Shown here: in pieces, positions 4,311-5,781 of the stretch | How the letters are laid out: the number at the start of each line of letters is the position of its first letter | Position numbering within the stretch: position 1 is the stretch's first letter | DNA from: Campylobacteraceae bacterium | GTDB taxonomy: Bacteria; Campylobacterota; Campylobacteria; Campylobacterales; Campylobacteraceae | DNA length: 5,781 nt | Assembly (NCBI GenBank): GCA_031290675.1 | Contig: JAITNC010000013.1 | Span: 1-5,781, forward strand | Direction: 5' to 3' | The notes under the pieces: generated by a model | Databases searched by the model: none | The model's input: only the letters and a program-made list of their open reading frames with translations | What the model was told of the DNA's origin: nothing | Made by a program: the position numbers and the translations under genes

Positions 4311-4378
4311 TAGTAACACGATGGCATATCACTACAACAACCAAACACAAAATCAATCTTAACCTTAAAGGAGAGAAA

Positions 4379-5125
4379 ATGGGTAAATCGTTTAAGCTAA
4401 TATTTTTAGTTTTAGCTACAGTCTTTTTAGTTGGTTGCGAAATAGGTAGCAGCAGCAGTGGTAATGATGGTGGTGGTGGCAGTGGTGGCAGTGGTGGCAG
4501 TGGTGGCAGTGGTGGCAGTGGTGGCAGTGGTGGCAGTGGGGCAGTTTATACTGTTTGTTCTGAGGAGTTTCCTACATTTGAGCAAGCGTTTCCGGGTTTT
4601 AAGAGTGTGCTTCAAGGAGCAAGCCATAGCATTGCGATAAAAGCAATAACTTATGCACAGGTCACAAATGGTGATGAGTATATTAACAAATTAACATCGG
4701 GGGCTACACAGGCATCTGAAATTAGATATGAAAATTATTACTCTAACTATAATTATATTTATAGCAATATAAATTATATTTATTCAATTGTTGATAATAG
4801 TAATCCGCCATTGGGAAAACAAGTTGGTATGACTGCAAGCGATCTTGGAAGGTATGGTAATGGGTATTCCAACAGTTACATAGAAGACAGTGTATTTGTT
4901 GCGATATTTCCCGAAGTAAAAGGCTGCAAATATGAGGCGTCTTTTGATGGCACAGTTCGCGGGGACTACAAAACTCAGCTGAATGAGTATATAACAAATC
5001 AAGGGTTTACGAGAGAAAGAGAGGGTTTCTTCTCACGTGAAAATACTAATTTTCGCTACTCTTTTAGTTTTGGTGGTTTAAGCAGCACAACTTTTAGTTA
5101 TGTGATTTTTAGGTTGCCCAAATAA
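4379..5125 (+). CDS. Orphan lipoprotein with a Ser-Gly-Gly repeat linker
   Basis: A 248-residue predicted lipoprotein of unknown function. ATG 4379 follows AAGGAG with a 5-nt gap. The signal peptide (residues 1-19; K3, K6, then a hydrophobic core) ends in a classic lipobox LVGC with lipidated Cys20; Glu at +2 is not the inner-membrane Asp signal, so outer-membrane sorting is likely. Residues 23-55 form a flexible spacer of Ser and Gly: six SGG units encoded by a 9-bp tandem repeat after GGGG. The globular part (about 56-248) has only two cysteines, C60 and C183, which could form a disulfide. It includes a Tyr/Asn-rich stretch at 117-135 with repeated YNYIY and NYIYS, and a Phe/Tyr/Ser-rich C-terminus suggesting beta strands. 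It stands alone, with its own terminator 11 bp after the stop. I recognise no domain; a surface-exposed or cell-envelope role is inferred only from the anchor and spacer. Confidence 0.85.
   Translation: MGKSFKLIFLVLATVFLVGCEIGSSSSGNDGGGGSGGSGGSGGSGGSGGSGGSGAVYTVCSEEFPTFEQAFPGFKSVLQGASHSIAIKAITYAQVTNGDEYINKLTSGATQASEIRYENYYSNYNYIYSNINYIYSIVDNSNPPLGKQVGMTASDLGRYGNGYSNSYIEDSVFVAIFPEVKGCKYEASFDGTVRGDYKTQLNEYITNQGFTREREGFFSRENTNFRYSFSFGGLSSTTFSYVIFRLPK
4481..4539 (+). repeat. 9-bp minisatellite AGTGGTGGC, six copies plus a partial
   Basis: Six exact copies of AGTGGTGGC (4481-4534) followed by AGTGG. Each unit encodes Ser-Gly-Gly, so copy-number change keeps the lipoprotein in frame and only alters linker length. 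The exact identity, including third codon positions, implies recent expansion or ongoing slippage. Confidence 0.95.
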
Positions 5126-5135
5126 GAATAACTAT

Positions 5136-5166
5136 AGCCGCCAAAGATATTTCTCGGCGGCTTTTT
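5136..5166 (+). terminator. Intrinsic terminator of the lipoprotein gene
   Basis: AGCCGCC (5136-5142) pairs with GGCGGCT (5156-5162) across a 13-nt loop and is followed by TTTTT with one shared T. It lies 11 bp after the lipoprotein stop codon. Confidence 0.9.
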
Positions 5167-5174
5167 CTTGACTG

Positions 5175-5243
5175 ACACAAGAGTGGATTGGCCACGTTTG
5201 TCCCCCCCACGTTCGCTTCGTTTACAGCTTCGGCTCTCTCGCA
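5175..5243. repeat. REP-like unit with internal C7 tract
   Basis: ACACAAGAGTGGATTGGCCACG (one base longer than the copy at 5428-5448) opens the unit and CTCGCAATGGCGGAG closes it. C7 (5202-5208) and TTCGCTTCGTTTACAGCTTC lie between. The outer motifs are the reverse-complement halves of the widespread GTCATTGCGAG / CGTGGCAATCC palindrome. Confidence 0.65.
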
Positions 5244-5258
5244 ATGGCGGAGTAGGTA

Positions 5259-5330
5259 TCATTCAGCGGCGAAGCCACCCCCCCCCCTTGTGTCATCGTG
5301 AGTTTGCGTCAGCAAACGTGACAATCTCAG
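5259..5330. repeat. REP-like pair around a C10 tract
   Basis: TCATTCAGCGGCGAAGCC, then C10 (5278-5287), then TGTCATCGTGAG ... CGTGACAATCTCAG with an inner stem GTTTGC/GCAAAC around GTCA. The two halves match the units at 3812-3857 and 3747-3786, which occur near each other there as well. Confidence 0.65.
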
Positions 5331-5362
5331 CTTTCGTTCTTTATGGACAAGAAAACACGAAT

Positions 5363-5406
5363 AAACACAGATTCTTCGCCTTCGTTCACGAATGACAATG
5401 GGGGGG
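5363..5406. repeat. REP-like unit ending in a G7 tract
   Basis: AACACAGATTCTTCGCCTTC, a short centre, GAATGACAATG and G7 (5400-5406). It is the inverted counterpart of 3812-3857. Confidence 0.65.
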
Positions 5407-5427
5407 TAGGCTTTCGCCTTTTGTCTA

Positions 5428-5525
5428 ACACAAGAGTGGATTGCCACGCCGCAGTCACAGGCTCGCAATGACGGAGGAGATGGGCTTCGTGACCCTTCGC
5501 TTCGTTTAGTGCTTCGGCTTACCGG
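5428..5525. repeat. REP-like unit plus TTCGCTTCG repeat
   Basis: ACACAAGAGTGGATTGCCACG ... GGCTCGCAATGACGGAG is the clearest copy of the GTCATTGCGAG/CGTGGCAATCC palindrome here. It is followed at about 5497-5520 by TTCGCTTCGTTTAGTGCTTC, a near copy of 5212-5231. Together, 5170-5525 hold only such repeats and no supported gene. Confidence 0.65.
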
Positions 5526-5581
5526 CATGATACAAAGTGGTAGATTATAAATATAAAAATGATTTGTATGATTTGAAGTAG

Positions 5582-5658
5582 TGGCGCGACGGACGGGACT
5601 TGAACCCGCGACCCCCTGCGTGACAGGCAGGTATTCTAACCAGCTGAACTACCGCCGC
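5582..5658 (-). tRNA. tRNA-Asp(GUC)
   Basis: Read on the minus strand: acceptor stem GCGGCGG/CCGTCGC (one G-U), discriminator G, encoded CCA, D-arm GTTCAGCTGGTTAGAAT, anticodon stem-loop CCTGC CTGTCAC GCAGG with anticodon GTC, and T-arm GCGGG TTCAAGT CCCGT. All cloverleaf parts are present. It lies 12 bp downstream of tRNA-Val and is probably co-transcribed with it. Confidence 0.97.
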
Positions 5659-5670
5659 ACCCAAAAAAGA

Positions 5671-5746
5671 TGGTGGTCGCTATAAGACTCGAACTTATGA
5701 CATCTACCTTGTAAGGGTAGCGCTCTACCAACTGAGCTAAGCGACC
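5671..5746 (-). tRNA. tRNA-Val(UAC)
   Basis: Read on the minus strand: acceptor stem GGTCGCT/AGCGACC, discriminator A, encoded CCA, D-arm TTAGCTCAGTTGGTAGAGC, anticodon stem-loop CTACC CTTACAA GGTAG with anticodon TAC, and T-arm ATAAG TTCGAGT CTTAT. It is probably part of a longer tRNA cluster continuing to the right; I see no clear promoter in the 35 bp left before the window edge. Confidence 0.97.
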
Positions 5747-5781
5747 TCATTTGTCTAGTTGCTTTTGCGTGATAGCTTCGT

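Noticed and set aside
4427..4640. Frames over the 9-bp repeat giving poly(Thr-Ala) or poly(Val-Ala) on the two strands
   Set aside because: Any tandem repeat of 9 bp is open in several frames. Only the lipoprotein frame has a start, a ribosome binding site and a lipobox.
4743..5002. Minus-strand frames inside the lipoprotein gene
   Set aside because: No ribosome binding site or family features, and fully overlapped by the supported lipoprotein gene.
5168..5528. Open frames of 75 and 89 codons on opposite strands
   Set aside because: They are translations of REP-like repeats and homopolymer tracts (Arg/Ser/Pro-rich), a common source of false genes.

Overview
The window looks like a chromosomal segment from a member of the Campylobacterota (former Epsilonproteobacteria). 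The clues are the gene order thioredoxin-like lipoprotein - clpS - clpA, which as I recall it also occurs in Campylobacter jejuni; the AT-rich intergenic DNA with T-rich extended -10 promoters; and the heavy use of ATA and AGC codons. The species cannot be fixed from sequence alone.

Positions 1-3044, minus strand: a compact three-gene operon, transcribed from right to left. It encodes a lipid-anchored TlpA/ResA-type thiol-disulfide oxidoreductase, the N-degron adaptor ClpS, and the AAA+ unfoldase ClpA, which runs off the left edge with about 20-30 residues missing. Gaps are 10 bp and 2 bp. ClpS delivers N-end-rule substrates to ClpA, which feeds ClpP. The long plus-strand reading frames over clpA are antisense shadows.

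Positions 3045-4378: 1.3 kb with no conventional gene, but dense in regulatory and RNA-like structure. The most interesting item (about 3231-3473) looks like an undescribed type I toxin-antitoxin module. A 29-residue peptide with 13 Lys/Arg and no acidic residue is encoded on the minus strand behind a consensus ribosome binding site and a near-perfect sigma70 promoter. A second strong promoter on the opposite strand drives an antisense RNA of about 95 nt that ends in an intrinsic terminator lying inside the peptide gene. The mRNA start region can pair either locally or with the mRNA's far 3' side, as in the AapA/IsoA systems of Helicobacter. Next come a wobble-paired hairpin (3481-3546), a second structured RNA locus bounded by inverted promoter-containing arms (3575-3694), degenerate REP-like palindromes with poly-C tracts (3747-3873), an AT-rich stretch, and a tiny ORF containing T7 and (AG)6 tracts that would open to about 76 codons after a one-unit slip.

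Positions 4379-5166, plus strand: an orphan 248-residue lipoprotein with a Ser-Gly-Gly linker encoded by a 9-bp tandem repeat. It is preceded by a nested dyad and followed by an intrinsic terminator. Positions 5170-5525 are a second cluster of REP-like palindromes and C/G homopolymers. Positions 5582-5746, minus strand, carry tRNA-Val(UAC) and tRNA-Asp(GUC).
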